A DNA stretch of 64,000 bases, from positions 3,922,469-3,986,468 of the forward strand of contig JBAIZL010000010.1 in assembly GCA_036971475.1 (NCBI GenBank), given 5' to 3'. The stretch comes from Prosapia bicincta. Lineage: Eukaryota; Arthropoda; Insecta; Hemiptera; Cercopidae. The translations under genes and the position numbers were made by a program. This document shows positions 46,503 through 58,375 of this stretch, one piece after another; the first letter of the stretch is position 1, and each line of letters opens with the position of its first letter. Under the pieces are notes generated by a model, which was not told where the DNA came from, ran no database searches, and worked only from the letters and a program-made list of their open reading frames with translations.

Positions 46503-46754
46503 TAAATATATTCATTAAAAGTATTCTGTTTTTGAAATATTTTTAATTTATTAACTATATTACAAGAAAACATATAACCATATTTAATATAATATATATA
46601 TTTATTTATTATGAATACAGATATGTTTAGATAGTTACCTATGTTCAAAAATAGTTTCATTTTAATATATTTCACAAGTAAATATTCTAATAATTCAAAT
46701 ACTCAACAAAACCTCTCCTAATATTTCTTGACATGCATGTTTAGTACAGTCTTT

Positions 46755-46850
46755 TTATGTTATCCCTCTGAGGAGGGTTACTTTGTAACTGAAATTTAAA
46801 TAAAGAAAGTTTGTGGTTAAGAGGTTTTTGTGTATTTATTATCATGTTTG
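46755..46850 (+). repeat. Decayed relative of hammerhead family B
   Basis: CCCUCUGAGGA, stem II GGUUAC-UUU-GUAACU and GAAA are kept, then about eleven bases corresponding to stem III and the cleavage site are missing compared with 21895-21937. The flank TTTGTGGTT-AGAGGTTTT is shared. No longer a ribozyme. Confidence 0.6.
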
Positions 46851-47369
46851 CCTATTGTAAAAAAAAAAATTGAACACTACTAATACAAAATGCATTTCTT
46901 TAAATATATAAAAAAATTAATTGACTACCTTAGGATGGCAGCCAAATTGTTCCTGGTTTCAGCACAGAGATCTGCTTGCCTCCAGAATCCGTACATACTT
47001 ATATGTTACATTTATCAATTGTTTAATGTAACTTTTAAAAATATATAAAAACACAGTAGTTTAGAACTCTTCCATTAGTACTTATAAAAACTGTCCTGCA
47101 TCTTTACTTGGCAGAAGCTAGGTATAAAATCTATCCTACCGTGGACTCTCAATATATTCAAGTGTCTGCTTCTATCATAAAAAGCCTCTCTTAAAAGCAA
47201 GCAAAGATTTTTATATTTTTACATGATGAGCAGTAAACAAGTTTGTAAACTGACTCATTAGATTTGATTTAGTGTTTTTTATTTTATTTTATAAGTTCAC
47301 TATATTTTGTAATCCTACACATTCTTGTATCCAAAATTTATAAAACATAAAACATATAGCACAAACTAA
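46851..47369. other. No feature recognised
   Basis: AT-rich. An upstream exon of RSPH14 could lie here or further left but was not identified. Confidence 0.3.
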
Positions 47370-47631
47370 CGGGTACAACCCAACAATGATTGACAAATTA
47401 TACAACTGCCTAAAAAATAAACCTAATAACCCAAATACAAACACACAACAGGACAATCCCATAAAATACTTATCAATACCATACAGATCATCAAAAACAA
47501 ACAATCTAACCAACACACTATGAAAATACAACTACAAAATAGCTTACTCCACACACAACACTCTCAATAAACAATTTAAACCAAACAACAAAATTGACGA
47601 CATTTACAACGCCACTGGAGTTTACAAACTA
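47370..47631 (+). mobile_element. Penelope-like fragment, RT end to start of GIY-YIG
   Basis: Related to 33660-33880: KYNYKIAYSTHNTLNKQFKP then NKIDDIYNATGVYKL, where it stops abruptly at unrelated sequence. Only the region before the nuclease survives. Confidence 0.75.
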
Positions 47632-48003
47632 AAAGAAAAGGTTTGGTTTTATGGTTCAGATCTGGTGGTTTTAAATATGTTAATCCAGTTCAAGAGCCCA
47701 AAAACCACAGGGCATTTTCAACAATCTCTATACCAACACACATACATAAAACTTTGTGTATGTTTGATAGAATCAGGTTGTCAATACTTTGAAATGTTTA
47801 TTTAATTTCACTTAAAACTATAAATTATATAATCTTACAACAAATAGTCTTACATTTTTCCTACAAATGTTCAATTTCAGGACCCTTTGTCACCCAGGAT
47901 ACATACTTAACAAGTAATTTATTGAGCTTATTGTATTATATTTAGCCAAACATTTGTTTTTGTATTGCTATAAATTGTCATTTCGTAAAACTATTTTAAA
48001 CAG

Positions 48004-48122
48004 TTCTCAAGAGATCTGAATCCACTCCTCCGTCAGTAAATTTTGAACCAGAGATTTTTGCACCAAATGTTGATGTAACAAGAGCAAAAATTGCATTTGG
48101 ACGATGGGCTGTACCTAAACTG
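48004..48122 (+). CDS. RSPH14: RSPH14 exon (first recognised)
   Basis: Radial spoke head 14 homologue, an armadillo-repeat protein of the axonemal radial spoke, so expected to act in sperm flagella or other motile cilia. This exon, after a TTTTAAACAG acceptor, encodes LKRSESTPPSVNFEPEIFAP, then NVDVTRAKIAFGRWAVPKL, and ends at a GTAAAA donor. The A-F-G-x-W-A-x-P-K-L block is the conserved start of the RSPH14 repeat region. It starts with two bases of a split codon, so an earlier exon with the initiator Met is needed but was not found. Confidence 0.8.
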
Positions 48123-48345
48123 GTAAAAATAGAGCTATGTAATAATAGAATAACTCATAAAAGTAAACACGTAAATTTCATTTATACTCATCTTAAAATA
48201 TTTTAAATTAAAACAAGAATTACATTAATTTTTTTCAAGTCAACCACAAGTAAATAACAAAAATCTTGCAATTTGCTAACTCAACCTCATTTTTATATCT
48301 AAGAAATCCCAAAATCAGATGTAAGAAAATACCAAAACTAAAAAC

Positions 48346-48505
48346 ATTTGCACAATGTTACACTTGCCTACAGTAGTACTTATTTTTAAGATTGTGAAGG
48401 ACGGCCGTTTCACAGGCCGGAAGATAAGTTCCATTGTCAACTCAGACTGTAACTTAAAAAAAGTATGTGCTACTATAGGTAAGTGTAATGTTGTACATTT
48501 TTTTT
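48346..48505. repeat. Compact inverted repeat, variant of family C, in RSPH14 intron 1
   Basis: Outer arms (ACACTTGCCTACAGTAGTAC against GTGCTACTATAGGTAAGTGT) enclose a family C-like core on the minus strand (48396-48445): CUGAG, UUGACAA, U, GGAA-CUUAUC-UUCC, seven extra bases, GAA, ACGGCCGU, C. The extra bases and weak stem I suggest it is inactive. Confidence 0.6.
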
Positions 48506-49329
48506 AGTTAAAAGCTAGTAGGTCATGTGAAGGGGGAATCAATTAATATAAATAAAATACAGTAATTATATAGCTATGTAATTAGAACTATGTTACCATT
48601 ATATAAACTCTTATATACATTGCCATAACATACATTTAGATGTGAACAGCTCTAAAACCAAATTACCATATAATGATTTATAGTAAATCATTGAATTAAA
48701 AAAAAATAAGTCTTTATAAACATAAACAAAAAAATCAATTCATTTTGATAATCTTGAGGCTTAAGTTGTTAATCTTATTAATCTAGGAGTGCTTTAGTGG
48801 ATAGAGTACTTGACTATTAACCCCATTGAATAATATTAATAAGACAAACAGTTTATATGTTAGAATTCAGACAAAAAATCAGATATAGATATGCAACTCA
48901 ATGTTAGATAGCACAAAATGTTCTTGACATATTCTGTAAGTGAGTGTGTGACAAGGATAAACAACTAAGGTAGAAGGAGAGAGCACCTCAGTGACAGACC
49001 TTTCAACCTTTTTAGAAATTCAGCAACGCCTTTTTGCTGCTAAATTTATTGTCAAAAATTTATAGAGTCTTGCAGGGACCTTTTGTGACACCCGCTTGCT
49101 TATAGGATTTGAGCTAGCAGAAATATATAGGCATTGGTTTTGTTGATATAAACAACTCTTTACCTTTGTCCCTCTATTAACCATGCTATTTCCAGTAAAC
49201 TATTATTTTATTTGGATAATATTGCACTTTTTCCCCTATTAACTTTTGGCTCTTTAAAATGATTAATAGCCAATTGAATTTAGTAGGGAGGCCTATATGG
49301 TTATATTAACATAATATTTGTTTAATCAA
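48506..49329. other. RSPH14 intron 1, nothing firm
   Basis: AT-rich. A tRNA-like stretch near 48785-48825 may be a SINE head (see rejected items). Confidence 0.35.
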
Positions 49330-49800
49330 TTTTACATTAGTTTATGGTCCGAATTTCAATTATGTAAATTTTTTTTAAACGTACTGAGACAGAACGTTTT
49401 TGATCGCTCCGTGGCGATCTTCATTATTGTCTCTGCTTGGAGTTGTTAGGTTAAGCTATGACAGTGTTGAAGGCAGGTTTTCGATAGTATCAAAGATTAG
49501 GTGTGATTTGTATTGAGTTTGTTCGTTTAATATGTTTGTATTTTGTGTTTTTGTGAGTTTTTAAATTTCATATTGTTCTAATGTGTTGAGATGTGGTCCT
49601 TTTCTGTGATGGTAGACACTGATGAAGATCACTACAGAGCAATCAAAAAACGTTCTGTCTCAGCAAGCTTTTAAAAAAAATTACAAAATTAAAATTCGGA
49701 TAGTCATAAAATAATGTAAAAGTGATTAATTAATTAGTGGATTAATTATTGAACATAATGGACTACAAAATTTAAGAGTGATTAATTGAGTTTCACCGAA
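49330..49800. mobile_element. Family I Penelope-like terminal repeats, inverted pair in RSPH14 intron 1
   Basis: The left part (49335-49610) is minus-oriented terminal sequence of family I. The right part (49611-49800) is the plus-oriented end. Folds: 49387-49432 (minus; stem II GAUCGC-CACGGA-GCGAUC is perfect but the core reads AUAAUGA), and 49614-49660 (plus; AGACA, CUGAUGA, stem II GAUCAC-UACAGA-GCAAUC, an A run in place of GAA, AACGUU, C, UGUCU). The second is sense to RSPH14. Confidence 0.7.
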
Positions 49801-50630
49801 CGTAATAGACTACAAAATTCAAGAGATAATATTTGTATTGATTCAGTTACTAACTAATGATAACAGGCTCTGTGAAGATTAAATTTAATTGAAATTGCAT
49901 AGTTATCACTACATTTTTGAACTTACATTCACCAGCTTAATACATAGGCCTATTTCTCTCTCTGTCCCTCCTGCTCAAGTTTTTTAAATTTAGCTTTTTA
50001 TTTTGAACAACCAGCTACATGTCATTAGGAGACAGGTTAGATCTTGAAGGTTATTTCATATTTTTGTCAACCTATTGTGGAATTTTTGGTCATATACAAT
50101 TTATGTTCTTTCCAACAAGTCAACCACATTGTGTAAAACCACTAGAGTATCTACCACACAGACCTCTGTAAGATTGTAGATTTCTGGTATGCAAATGGGG
50201 TATCATACTTTCCATAAAGTACTATGATTGGCACCTAGTCATAACCCTTAGTTCTTCAGAAGCCTTAGTTGAGTTATCTACATCTCTAGTATGGAATGTA
50301 AATGATTTTAAAAATAGTTGATATAGATTATTATTGAGAATTGAATTTGAAGTTAAAAATAACTGTAACAAGGAGTTATTGGAGAAAATACTATCAATAC
50401 AATTTTTTACAGGGCAGTAACTTTGAAATTTAAATTTCTTATGATATATTTTGTCCTACATAAGTAAAACTGAAAAATTACTCAAGTTTTTATATCCTGA
50501 AGAATCTTGCAGAGTATAATCACTGTCTAACTCACAATTTGATAAACAAGTAAACAAACGGATATTTTAATGTTGAAGGTTGCTTGTAAATTCTTTAGTT
50601 CTGGGGTTACTGTTGTACCCACCTCTTTGA
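49801..50630. other. RSPH14 intron 1, no feature recognised
   Basis: AT-rich sequence without repeats or coding segments that I could identify. Confidence 0.35.
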
Positions 50631-50898
50631 TATATAACACTAAAAAGGTTTTCTATAGGGTGTTGGTTTAATCACCCTCTTATCAAGAAATGTTCCCATA
50701 TATAACACTAAAAAGGTTTTCTATAGGTTGTTGGTTTAATCACCCTCTTATCAAGAAATGTTCCCATATATAACACTAAAAAGGTTTTCTATAGGGTGTT
50801 GGTTTAATCACCCTCTTATCAAGAAATGTTCCCATATATAACACTAAAAAGGTTTTCTATAGGGTGTTGGTTTAATCACCCTCTTATCAAGAAATGTC
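50631..50898. repeat. Tandem repeat, four units of 68 bp, each with a small hairpin
   Basis: TAACACTAAAAAGG recurs at 50635, 50703, 50771 and 50839, exactly 68 bp apart, with hardly any differences between units. Each unit contains AGGGTG and CACCCT ten bases apart, able to form a 6-bp hairpin. Recent expansion in RSPH14 intron 1. Confidence 0.95.
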
Positions 50899-51309
50899 CC
50901 CGTTAAAGTGCTAATGTTCAGAAATGGTAAGTAGTAGGCCTTCAAAGCATGGAGGATTTGGATTGCTTGGAATACCACGATTTGATGAAAGGTGTGACAA
51001 ATCATCTTCAAAACATTTTAATAATTTGGCATTACTTGGAGATAATAGTTTATTTTATGGGTTTCTCATTCAGATTTCTACTGATTATGCAGTAAAAAAA
51101 TGACATTTAATCTTTCAAAGAAGTATGCTGTGTTTATAAGAGTTTAATTATGTATTTGGTCTATATCTAGCTTGTATGCAGTTTTCATGACTTTGATACA
51201 GAGTTACTAAATATTTAAAACTCAGGTCATCCAAAAAAATGTTGCTAACTAACTAAATAATCATGGATTTTTGTCATTGTTTCAAGAGTACATTACCTTC
51301 GGTGAAACT

Positions 51310-52260
51310 TAATTATCACTTTTACATTAGTTTATAACTATCCGAACTTTAATTTATTTTGTAAATTTGTAAAAACTTACCAAGACAGAACGTTTTTGAT
51401 CGCTCCATGGCAACCTTCATCAGTGTCTTCTGCTTGGAGTTGTTAGGTTAAGCGGTGATGGTTTTAAAGGCGGGTTTTCGATCGTATCAAAGAGTATGTG
51501 TGATTTGTATTGTGTTTGTTCATTTAATATTATTGTATTTTGTGTTTTTGTAAATTTCATATTGTTCTAGTGTGTTGAGATGTGGTTCTTTTTTGTTGAT
51601 GTGTAAGATCTTTTGGTTATGGTAAATCTCTGTGTATTTGTGTCCTGTTTCTTTTATGTGATTGTAAAATGCTGAGTTGGTGTTCTGTTTGTGTTCCTCG
51701 ACTCTTTGCTGGAAGCTGCGACCTGTTTGCCCAATGTAGAATTTGTTTCAGTTTAGTTTGTATATCGTGTAGTTTGTATATTGTGCATGCAGTTTATCTT
51801 TGTTGTTGATTTCGTGTTGTATTTTGTATTGTAAATTGTTATTAGTTTTGTATGCTATTTTGTATCCTGTTTCTTGTTGGCTATTTTATTTGATGTTTTG
51901 TTTATGTATGGTATTGTGATGTATTTGTTTTCCCTCTCTGTAGTGTTAATTTTAGTGTTTTTTTGTATATTGTGCCATAGTTTGTCTATTATTGATTTGT
52001 TGTATCCATTTGTATAAGCTAAATATTTAATGGAGTCTAGTTCTTTATTTATGTTTTCTGTGGTCATTGGAATTTCTTTAATTCTAGGTAGCGTGTTTGT
52101 GTTGGATAGGGTGGTTTGAGGTGTTGTGGATAAGTGTGTCTGTCGTTGAGGGTTTCCTGTAAATGTTGAAGCTGTGTTTTTGTGTGTGGCTTATTGTTAT
52201 GGTGAGGTCGAGGAAGTCTAGGAATCAGTTGGTTTCAATCTCTGAGGCTTCAAAGTAAAA
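51310..52260 (-). mobile_element. Penelope-like element remnant, family I, RT end plus GIY-YIG
   Basis: Minus strand, in order: FLDLTITISHTQKHSFNIYR (near 52200), a connecting frame (52067-51855, IDKLWHNIQKNTKINTTERE), the nuclease core (NKFYIGQTGRRFQQRVEEHK), and LEQYEIYK. It ends with a family I terminal repeat holding a hammerhead-like fold. Stops and a deletion in the G-I-Y region make it non-functional. Antisense to RSPH14. Confidence 0.8.
51383..51428 (-). ncRNA. Hammerhead-like ribozyme, family I (G12 to A)
   Basis: AGACA, CUGAUGA, A, stem II GGUUGC-CAUGGA-GCGAUC (all six positions pair, two as G-U), AAA instead of GAA, AACGUU, C17, UGUCU. Apart from G12 the fold is complete. Confidence 0.6.
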
Positions 52261-52839
52261 TGTAAAAGATAAATATTTATGCAAGTGATGGCATTGCTAT
52301 TGAATTGTTTCTTCTGGTCATGCTAACAAATAGATTACAACTTTTATTGAAAGCATGAAGTTTTGACAATATAAACTTCAGGGTTACAAAGAAGTATCGA
52401 TAGACTGCCAGGTATTAGAGGTTTGTCTGAACAGTTTTCCAATAAATACCACCAGAAATATGTAGTAAGTGAATTTGTAATGACTGATGAAATGCTAGTA
52501 TTATTTGGTGGTTGATGTCCTTTTCACTTTTAGTGCCTGCATGAAATCCAGCTTGCCAAATATGGCAAACGATATTTTCAATGGCCTATGCAAGAACATT
52601 TTACATAAGCAAAATTGGAAATTAGTGCAAGTAAACAACTAGATAGACTATGTATTTGTTAATTTTAAAATATTTATCATATACATATTTTTTATGTATT
52701 TGTTGTTGGGCTAGTGCAATATCTTTTTCAAGTTATTGGAAATGAGTGAAATGTTATAGTTGTTAATTGGTTTAGCTCCTTACCCCTGTACTAAGCTTTT
52801 GACCAATAAAGGCTCACCTTGATAGGCACACTGAGGAAA

Positions 52840-53460
52840 TATAAAAAAAGATTTTTTTTTCTCCCAAAAAAAGAATAATTGGAAATCCAGTTTTTGGTTC
52901 CAAACATGTTATACCATTATCATACCAACAAAAATTTCTTGTTATCTATGGATATGACGATGATACAATGGATATGGAAACTGATTTTAAGAATTATGGC
53001 AATTCAGAAATAATACTCTATAATTATAGTGAAGCAGGGGTTGACTATATTGACAAGTATAACCAAAACCTTTACTGTAAAAAGAATACATATAATGGTC
53101 TTTATGCTTGATATTGCAGATCTGAATTTTTTCATGTTATTGAAAAAAATGTAAATGGGCAAAATACGATAAAACAAATTTCTCAAATGATAAGGGAAAG
53201 ATCTATTCAAAGACCATAAGCACTTAAGGCTTGAAATACTCCAGTGTGGATCAAAATAAGAATATCCCAGATGTTAAAAGTTGAACAGCAGCCTGCACTT
53301 ACTGAAGATATCAATCCAGAAAGATATTATTACTGTAACTGGAGAAAAAAGTGTCTCAAAGACAGGATGCTACCACTGCAGATATTTCATATACTGAGAA
53401 CATTCAGTTCCGTCTTGTTGTCAACTGAGGCTGCAACAAGTCCACAGCACTTGTGACTCA
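52840..53460 (+). mobile_element. piggyBac-type transposase pseudogene
   Basis: Plus-strand fragments follow the C-terminal half of a piggyBac transposase. A stretch before a loop of acidic residues (GYDDDTMDMETDF) comes first, then NYSEAGVDYIDKYNQNLYC, the G-V-D-x-x-D block followed by the basic Cys region, and later RYYYCNWRKKCLKDR. Stops interrupt it. Unlike the element at 7858 no TTAA-flanked ends were found. Confidence 0.65.
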
Positions 53461-54788
53461 TTGTAAATAAGTAATATGGTGATAAAATAAGTTTCTACTA
53501 TTTAATTTGATTTGGTTCATCTTTATAAAAAAGATGAGAAATTATCATGTACCTATGACCTAAAAAAAACACAATTTACAAACAAATTAATTAAAAGAAA
53601 ATTAGTTTTGTGTATTGTACAGTTTGAAAATGGAATGACAATTTTAAAAAAAAGTGTCATTTATAAAGTGGTAGATGCATTATAATGATTTTAAATATAT
53701 AATATTCTATTTTTTTGTAAACTGGAGCTAACATTTGTGTGTAAGTCTAAGATTAAAAAAAAGCAGGACTTCTCCAGTGGTGAAACAGAGCTTCCTTCTA
53801 TAAATAGCAAGCAATAACTCTATTTTGTGAGGAAAGTGAAAGCAACCAAACCACTATTCGTAATAGTAAAATCAAGGAAATTACAAGAATGATAATAGCA
53901 TAGAAACACAAGCAAGGGGAAAAACTAAATAAACAAAATACAAAAACAATGAAGTTATTAGAAGTAATCAAATAAAAAGCTCAAAATAATGAAATAAATA
54001 GATGTGAATATGGAAAAAAATTTATTCAATTTTGTAAATAAAATAGAAAATAAAATTGTTTAAAAATAAACAATCAATACTTATGAGTATGTATATGTTA
54101 AATAGTCTTGTGCAATTAGTTTTCACAGACACCATATTTGGTACTTTTAAATAATTACTTGCCACAATTCGCTGTGATATAGTCACGAGATAGTGTTAAA
54201 TCTATTACAGTGGTTTGTAAGAAAAATTCTGTAGTTGACAAACATGATTAAATCATTAATTTTATAATCAAAGTTAATTAACTTAAGACATTAACCTTTG
54301 GAAGTACAAAAGTATGTAACTTACATCTAAGTTGAAAATGTGCCCACATTTTCCAAATTTCCATCCATATAAATCATAATTTTAAGTACTGCTTTAAGAA
54401 AGCTTCAATTTCTTTTTTTTGTCATGTTTCCTTCTTTATCCTGCTTGTGTTTTTGTTCTTTTCAATCAATTGAGTAGTATGAGTTAAAATTTCTTCTATG
54501 TAATAACACTCTAAATAACAAAAAATAGCTCTTGCGGTGGTTTTGATAATTATCTTGAATGTGGCTGGAAACACAATTGCAGGTGATCTGAATTTGACTG
54601 CAGAGTGGAAAAGCACACTATTGTTGTAAGTAAAATTCAAGTTTATCAGTTGAAAAATAAACAGGACTTAACTGTAAATAAATGTTTTTATTTACCATTT
54701 TGGATTTAAAAAAAAAAATTTTGTTTGAGCTGAACAATTTTTACTTTTATTATTAGAATTTGACATAATATGTTTCAAAATGTTTAAG
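53461..54788. other. RSPH14 intron 1, no feature recognised
   Basis: AT-rich sequence leading to the acceptor of the next exon. Confidence 0.35.
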
Positions 54789-54907
54789 AAAAAAGAGTTA
54801 AAGCATCGTGACCCTTTGATTGTGAAACAAGCTATATGCTCCCTGCTTGATATGGCACATGATCCAGAGAAAGCCGTTGAAATAATATCACAAGGAGTCA
54901 TAGCATG
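54789..54907 (+). CDS. RSPH14: RSPH14 exon
   Basis: Begins in phase 0 after a TTTAAG acceptor and encodes KKELKHRDPLIVKQAICSLL, then DMAHDPEKAVEIISQGVIA. It ends with two bases before a GTGAGT donor. Joined to the previous exon it gives WAVPKL-KKELKHRDP, which matches the RSPH14 layout (P-K-L-x-x-E-L then R-D-x-L). The HDPE-type turn and helix pattern are armadillo-like. The intron before it is about 6.7 kb and full of Penelope-like relics. Confidence 0.85.
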
Positions 54908-55296
54908 GTGAGTTTATATATTACGAACTTAAAACTCTTATTTGGTTATAATGAATTAAATGAAATACCTGAAATGAGTAAAAATAAATATAATTGATTA
55001 TTTGCTTCAATATTATATTTAAAAGGTACATTGAACAGAAAAAAAACACTTCAATTTTCAAAGGCAATAACTATAAAAACACTAAATAATTTTAACTTTG
55101 AAGTTTTTTTTTATTTGAATAGTTATTATATTCTATGATTGCTTGTTACTCAAATATTTTTAACTCACTCACTCGATCACTTACTTACTTCCTCTGTCCC
55201 TCCACTCACTCCACTTCACTCTCTCTATTATTATCATTATCGTTTCTACACTACCAGTTTGTCAAATGTATTGGTTAATTAAATTTTTGATTATTT

Positions 55297-55564
55297 ACTA
55301 TAAAATATTGGCTTTTTCCACTCCGTTATTCTATGGTTTGCTTTAATTTTTTTAAAATATAAAACTTTTAACATTTGGTAGTTACAATTTAATTTTTGAA
55401 ATTCAAAATTATAATTGGCTGTTGCAACTTACTATAAAATATTGGCTTTTTCCACTCCGTTATTCTATGGTTTGCTTTAATTTTTTTAAAATATAAAACT
55501 TTTAACATTTGGTAGTTACAATTTAATTTTTGAAATTCAAAATTATAACTGCCTGTTGCAACAC
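55297..55564. repeat. 134-bp tandem duplication
   Basis: Two nearly identical copies (55297-55430 and 55431-55564) starting ACTATAAAATATTGGC. Recent local duplication in RSPH14 intron 2. Confidence 0.95.
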
Positions 55565-57002
55565 GCTCACACACACTTACATGCCTGGATTTCAGTTAAA
55601 AATATTTTGAAATAAAGCAAACAAAAAGCATTAAAAATCATTTATAGAAATTAAAATGATTTGACTGTAATGGATTGTATATACATTACCTTTTCCCAAA
55701 AATAAGGCCATTCCTAAAAATTCAACCAGTCTTATGTAAAGAAGAGGAATTTATATACGAAAATCTTTATTCAACAGGGCTTCACTACTCAGTCTCTTTT
55801 AGCACAGTAGGTCTAGTTGTTTTCTTTCATTAGCATCAGAATTGTAATAGTCAGTTAATGAATGGGAGACCTTAATGTACTTGATTGTGGTTTTGTCATA
55901 GTTCACTGCAAATTTAAAATTAATTGTAGTAAATTAAGCAAAGTTCCAACAACTATTTCACTATGAAAAAATAGAATATAACTGAAGGTAATATGCAAAG
56001 GTGGCAAATATGAAATCTTTGGATGAAAATGTCAATTCTATTAGGGAATCTTTTAAAGGAAATCTCTTGGCCCCAAAAATGATAATTTAAAGTTGTAGAA
56101 AAAAAGGCTTGTTAAATATCCACTTGAAACCAATGAAATTGGATGGCTAATAACTTATGCATTTATAGTTTTAAAAGATCATTAAATAAATAATGAACTT
56201 CAGCAATCAAATTTTAAAGCAAGTTTATATTGGTGTAAGTGTAAGATGCGATTAGCACTATGCCGGTGAACAAATCTAGTGGAGTGGCTTCTAAATAATT
56301 TTAATAAGAAATTATTAGGTTTTCAGGATCATATGTAAGAAATAAATGTAACTACGCCTCAATATATTGGAAAACACATACTTAACACCTGTTTATTTAG
56401 ATATTCAAATTTCTATAACACTAAATAAAGAAGAAAAATATCAGTCATTGTGAAGTCAACAGGAAATGAAAGATCCCGAGTACCAGTTATGCAGGGGGTT
56501 ATGGTGATGGTACTAACCTTCCACTGTAAGTCGAATTAAAAAAAATGTTTCCTAAAGATAATATTCCAATTAAAATTGCAAGAGCAATAGAAAATAGTAG
56601 ATAGATGAATGAAACTCAAGTGTTGAACTGGTTAAAAACTGTAAAGGTATATTACTTGACAGATACCATAATGAAATGTAAGTCATAGCTAAAAATATAT
56701 ATCTAACTACCAGTAGCTTAAATTTTCAAAAGTTTAAATCATCTATATTTGACCAATCTCATGTAAGGTTATAAATTTTGAAAAATAGATCATATAAGAA
56801 AAACTTATCATTAATCTTGATACTTTAGGTTAAAAAATACCTTATAAACTATAAAGGTGGAATAATTGATTTACAAAGTAGTTGAGTCTAATTCTGTTTG
56901 TTTGAATTGGTATAATCACTAATAATGAAAACTATTACTAACAAAACAATTACAACAATGTCTAACATTTTAACAATTAAAATGATGTTGCCATTTTAAC
57001 AG
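55565..57002. other. RSPH14 intron 2, no feature recognised
   Basis: AT-rich sequence without recognised elements. Confidence 0.35.
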
Positions 57003-57214
57003 GCTTGTTAATTTAATGCAGTCAGATGATGTTTTTGTAAGACAGAAAATATTGCAACTTCTAGGGGTACTTGCTTTTCAACCAGGTGGAAAATCTGAAA
57101 TGGTACAAATTCCAGCCTTATTACGTAATATATCCAGATTGATGTCAGATACAGAAGTGAAAATAAGACTTGAAGCTGGTTTTACACTGAAGAGTTTAGC
57201 TAGGGGCTATAAAG
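57003..57214 (+). CDS. RSPH14: RSPH14 exon
   Basis: After a TTTTAACAG acceptor, the first base completes a Trp codon from the previous exon. It encodes LVNLMQSDDVFVRQKILQLL, then GVLAFQPGGKSEMVQIPALL and RLMSDTEVKIRLEAGFTLKS, ending LARGYK with one base left before a GTATTT donor. This is one and a half armadillo repeats. Phase and content both join cleanly to the neighbouring exons. Confidence 0.88.
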
Positions 57215-57399
57215 GTATTTAAATTAGTCTAGAAGGTTTTGCTGTAAAATAATATAATACACAATTATCAGTAGCTGCTGATAAAATTTGACACTAATGG
57301 CATTTATTTGACTAAAATGACAAATACTCGTAACTTTTAATTTTTGTCACTAATCTATGATACTTAAATACAAAAATAAAATATAAAAAAGTTTTTTGC

Positions 57400-57545
57400 A
57401 CACTTTTGGTATCAATTCGGCAAAAAACCACTACTTACTGATACTTTTCAGCAGTCACATTTCACAATAGGTTTTTGCCAAGTTGATAACAAAAGTGTAA
57501 TTATAGAAAAACCTCAAGATGTACAACAAGAAAAGTGCACAGTTT
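57400..57545. repeat. Family E compact inverted repeat, RSPH14 intron 3
   Basis: TTTTGGTATCA with a CGGCAAAAA segment on the left and TTTTTGCC-AGTTGATA-CAAAAGTG on the right face each other around a CAGCAGTCACATTTCAC segment. A shorter relative of 57844-58375. Confidence 0.55.
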
Positions 57546-57843
57546 TTTTATTAAATGAAATTGGATAATAAAACATTAAGTAAAACATTACAGCATAAAA
57601 AATCATATATATTAGAAACTATGTATTTAACATTACAACTTTGTAAAAAAATAATACAAAGTATACAAATATTACAAAAATTTAACTCTTTTTTTTAGAG
57701 AAAAATTTTTCATAGTACAGATATCAACTTCATTATTTTTTAGAATTACCAAGTAATCTCTTTCAATATATGTAATTTTAAATGATTCTAATTGGTGGTG
57801 CTAATATTACTTCTTAGACATTAAAAAAAATTGTTTCAAGGTT

Positions 57844-58375
57844 TGAAAATACATACAGTTTTGGTACTAACTTGGCAAAAAAAAACACTACTTACTGATA
57901 TTTTACAGCAGACACGTTTCACACTAAGTCAGCGCATTGTTCAATGCTGTGAGTCACGGACAAGACTGTTGCTCAGGTGTGTTTTGTTGGTGTGAGTCTG
58001 TGGTGTATTAATGTTCTGTCCTGTGTTACTGTTCATAGAGTAATTGTTAATTATGTGTTCAAATATAGTATTTGATTGTGAGTGTGTTTTGTCATTTAGA
58101 ATGGGTTGTGGATAGTATTTGTGGTGTTTGTATTTATACTCACAATCAAATGCTATATTTGAACACATAATTAACAACTACTCTATGAACAATAATACAC
58201 CATAGAACACCAATACACCACAGAACACCAATACACCACAGACTCACACCAACACAGTCTGCTGAAAAATATAAGCAGTAGTGGATTTTTTGACAAGTTA
58301 TTACCTAAAGTGTAATTAAAGAAAAACCTAAAGATGTACAAGACAAAAACTGCAAGTTTTGAAAATACTTGTTAT
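57844..58375. repeat. Family E inverted repeat with inner palindromes, RSPH14 intron 3
   Basis: Outer arms at 57844-57912 and 58256-58375. Inside, the segment near 58000-58090 (a GTGTATTAATG stretch and GTGTTCAAATATAG) is inverted again near 58140-58250. On the minus strand at 57905-57950, ACAGCA and UGCUGU pair perfectly around UUGAACA, a 5-bp stem II candidate and GAA-ACGUGU-C, a hammerhead-like order with an off-consensus core. Confidence 0.55.

Larger units (their letters stand above)
46261..46548. repeat. Inverted repeat, hammerhead family D
   Basis: Arms 46261-46399 and 46409-46548, nearly identical, around a 9-bp loop. Each arm carries one hammerhead fold. A fragment of the same family lies at 62933-62976. 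Confidence 0.85.

Noticed and set aside
48785..48880. tRNA-like stretch (TTTAGTGGATAGAGTACTTG) followed by a weak B-box-like TTAGAATTCAG
   Set aside because: The anticodon and acceptor stems do not pair. At most a decayed tRNA-derived SINE head.
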